A program made the position numbers and the translations under genes. Source: Thermoproteota archaeon (GTDB lineage Archaea > Thermoproteota > Methanomethylicia > Methanomethylicales > Methanomethylicaceae). From it: a stretch of DNA of 6,004 nucleotides. Each line of letters opens with the position of its first letter. Position 1 is the first letter of the stretch. The stretch covers positions 1-6,004 of the forward strand of contig JASFYK010000058.1 in NCBI GenBank assembly GCA_030055545.1, given 5' to 3'. Shown here piece by piece: positions 5,561 to 6,004 of this stretch. The notes beneath the pieces are model-generated. The model saw nothing but the letters and a program-made list of their open reading frames with translations, did not search any database and was not told the origin of the DNA.

Positions 5561-5591
5561 GGTAGAGAAACTTTCTTTTGACAGATATCAC

Positions 5592-5598
5592 GGAGGTT
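5592..5598 (+). promoter_or_regulatory. Shine-Dalgarno site of the beta-CASP nuclease gene
   Basis: GGAGGTT lies 9 bases before TTG 5608 and 12 before GTG 5611, which are adjacent in-frame codons. It shows that translation starts at one of these two. Confidence 0.65.
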
Positions 5599-5610
5599 AA
5601 ATTAAATTTG

Positions 5611-6004
5611 GTGAATGTAACAGTTTTCGGCGCAGGTAAAGAGGTGGGGAGGTCAGGATTCGAAGTCAAGGGCGAAAGGACTAAAATAATCATGGATTAT
5701 GGGGTCCTCGTCAAGGAGGAGAGGCCGGCCTTCCCGCTCTCCACATCGCCGAAGGATCTAGACGGCATAATAATAACACATGCTCATCTTGATCACTCGG
5801 GCACTGCCCCCCTCTTCTACATATCTGAGACGCCCCCAGTGTACATGACCGAGATAACGAAGCAGCTCACTGACATACTGATCCGGGATTTGCTACACCT
5901 TTCTGCATACTACATACCATTCGAGGCGCTAGAGCTGAAGACGATGCTCGAGAGCTGCAGGAGCGTAAAGAGCGGGACCTACAAGATTGGAGAGGCAGAT
6001 GTCC
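5611..6004 (+). CDS. metallo-beta-lactamase/beta-CASP RNA nuclease, aCPSF2-like (5' part)
   Basis: The first 131 codons of a larger protein are present, and the frame is still open at the right edge. The N-terminal beta strand and loop (VNVTVFGAGKEVGRSGF) and the metal motifs MDYG (D29) and THAHLDHSG (H57, H59, D61, H62) are the hallmarks of metallo-beta-lactamase nucleases of the CPSF73/Ysh1 type. The HAHLDHSG form and the absence of N-terminal KH domains point to archaeal CPSF2 rather than the KH-containing aCPSF1 or RNase J. These enzymes cut and degrade RNA, including at mRNA 3' ends. The later metal ligands and the beta-CASP domain lie beyond the window, so the subfamily call is provisional. 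The start is GTG 5611, or TTG 5608 one codon earlier, which is slightly better spaced from GGAGGTT. The gene is divergent from the PAC2-family gene, with separate TATA-like boxes. Confidence 0.9.
   Translation, partial: MNVTVFGAGKEVGRSGFEVKGERTKIIMDYGVLVKEERPAFPLSTSPKDLDGIIITHAHLDHSGTAPLFYISETPPVYMTEITKQLTDILIRDLLHLSAYYIPFEALELKTMLESCRSVKSGTYKIGEADV

Noticed and set aside
5578..5580. An in-frame TTG as an earlier start of the beta-CASP gene
   Set aside because: It precedes the GGAGGTT site, and the predicted transcription start (about 5582) lies downstream of it. Family members also begin close to the VTVFGAG strand.
1..6004. CRISPR arrays, insertion sequences, integrase attachment sites
   Set aside because: No spaced direct repeats, transposase motifs or terminal inverted repeats with target duplications are visible.

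Overview
The window is archaeal chromosomal DNA. It carries an archaeosine-type tRNA-guanine transglycosylase, a transcription factor B (TFB), an Sm-like archaeal protein with the SmAP3-type C-terminal domain, a PAC2-family proteasome chaperone ending in an HbYX tail, and the start of an archaeal CPSF-type beta-CASP nuclease. Purine-rich Shine-Dalgarno sites (GGAGG and variants) precede several of the starts, and AT-rich TATA-like boxes lie upstream. The SmAP3-like Sm protein leans towards a Crenarchaeota/TACK-related lineage, but I cannot name a taxon from this sequence alone.

Layout, left to right. (1) Bases 1-858, plus strand: the 3' tail of one gene, then two small proteins, each with a single N-terminal hydrophobic segment. 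They look like archaeal type IV pilin-like (class III signal peptide) proteins in a tightly packed or overlapping operon that starts outside the window. The second may begin at a non-canonical ATT codon. (2) Bases 904-1839, minus strand: a divergent TFB, convergent with the pilin-like genes. (3) Bases 1840-2154: an intergenic stretch of 315 bases with a strong AT-rich promoter at its right end. I recognise no RNA gene in the rest. (4) Bases 2155-4717, plus strand: a probable three-gene operon of Sm-like protein, tgtA and a PHP-domain phosphoesterase. The last two overlap by 17 bases. (5) Bases 4747-5460, minus strand: a PAC2-family protein, convergent with the PHP gene. (6) Bases 5461-5610: a divergent promoter region. 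(7) Bases 5611-6004, plus strand: the N-terminal 131 codons of a metallo-beta-lactamase/beta-CASP RNA-processing nuclease, cut by the window edge.

The right two-thirds is mostly information processing and macromolecule turnover: RNA binding (Sm-like), tRNA modification (TgtA), mRNA 3'-end cleavage or decay (beta-CASP) and proteasome assembly or activation (PAC2). The left third looks like surface-structure genes beside a specialised TFB. Nothing here is clearly a new defence or mobile system. The points most worth a second look are the ATT start, the paired pilin-like proteins, the shortened B-reader region of the TFB, the TgtA lacking a C-terminal PUA domain, and the HbYX tail on the PAC2 protein.
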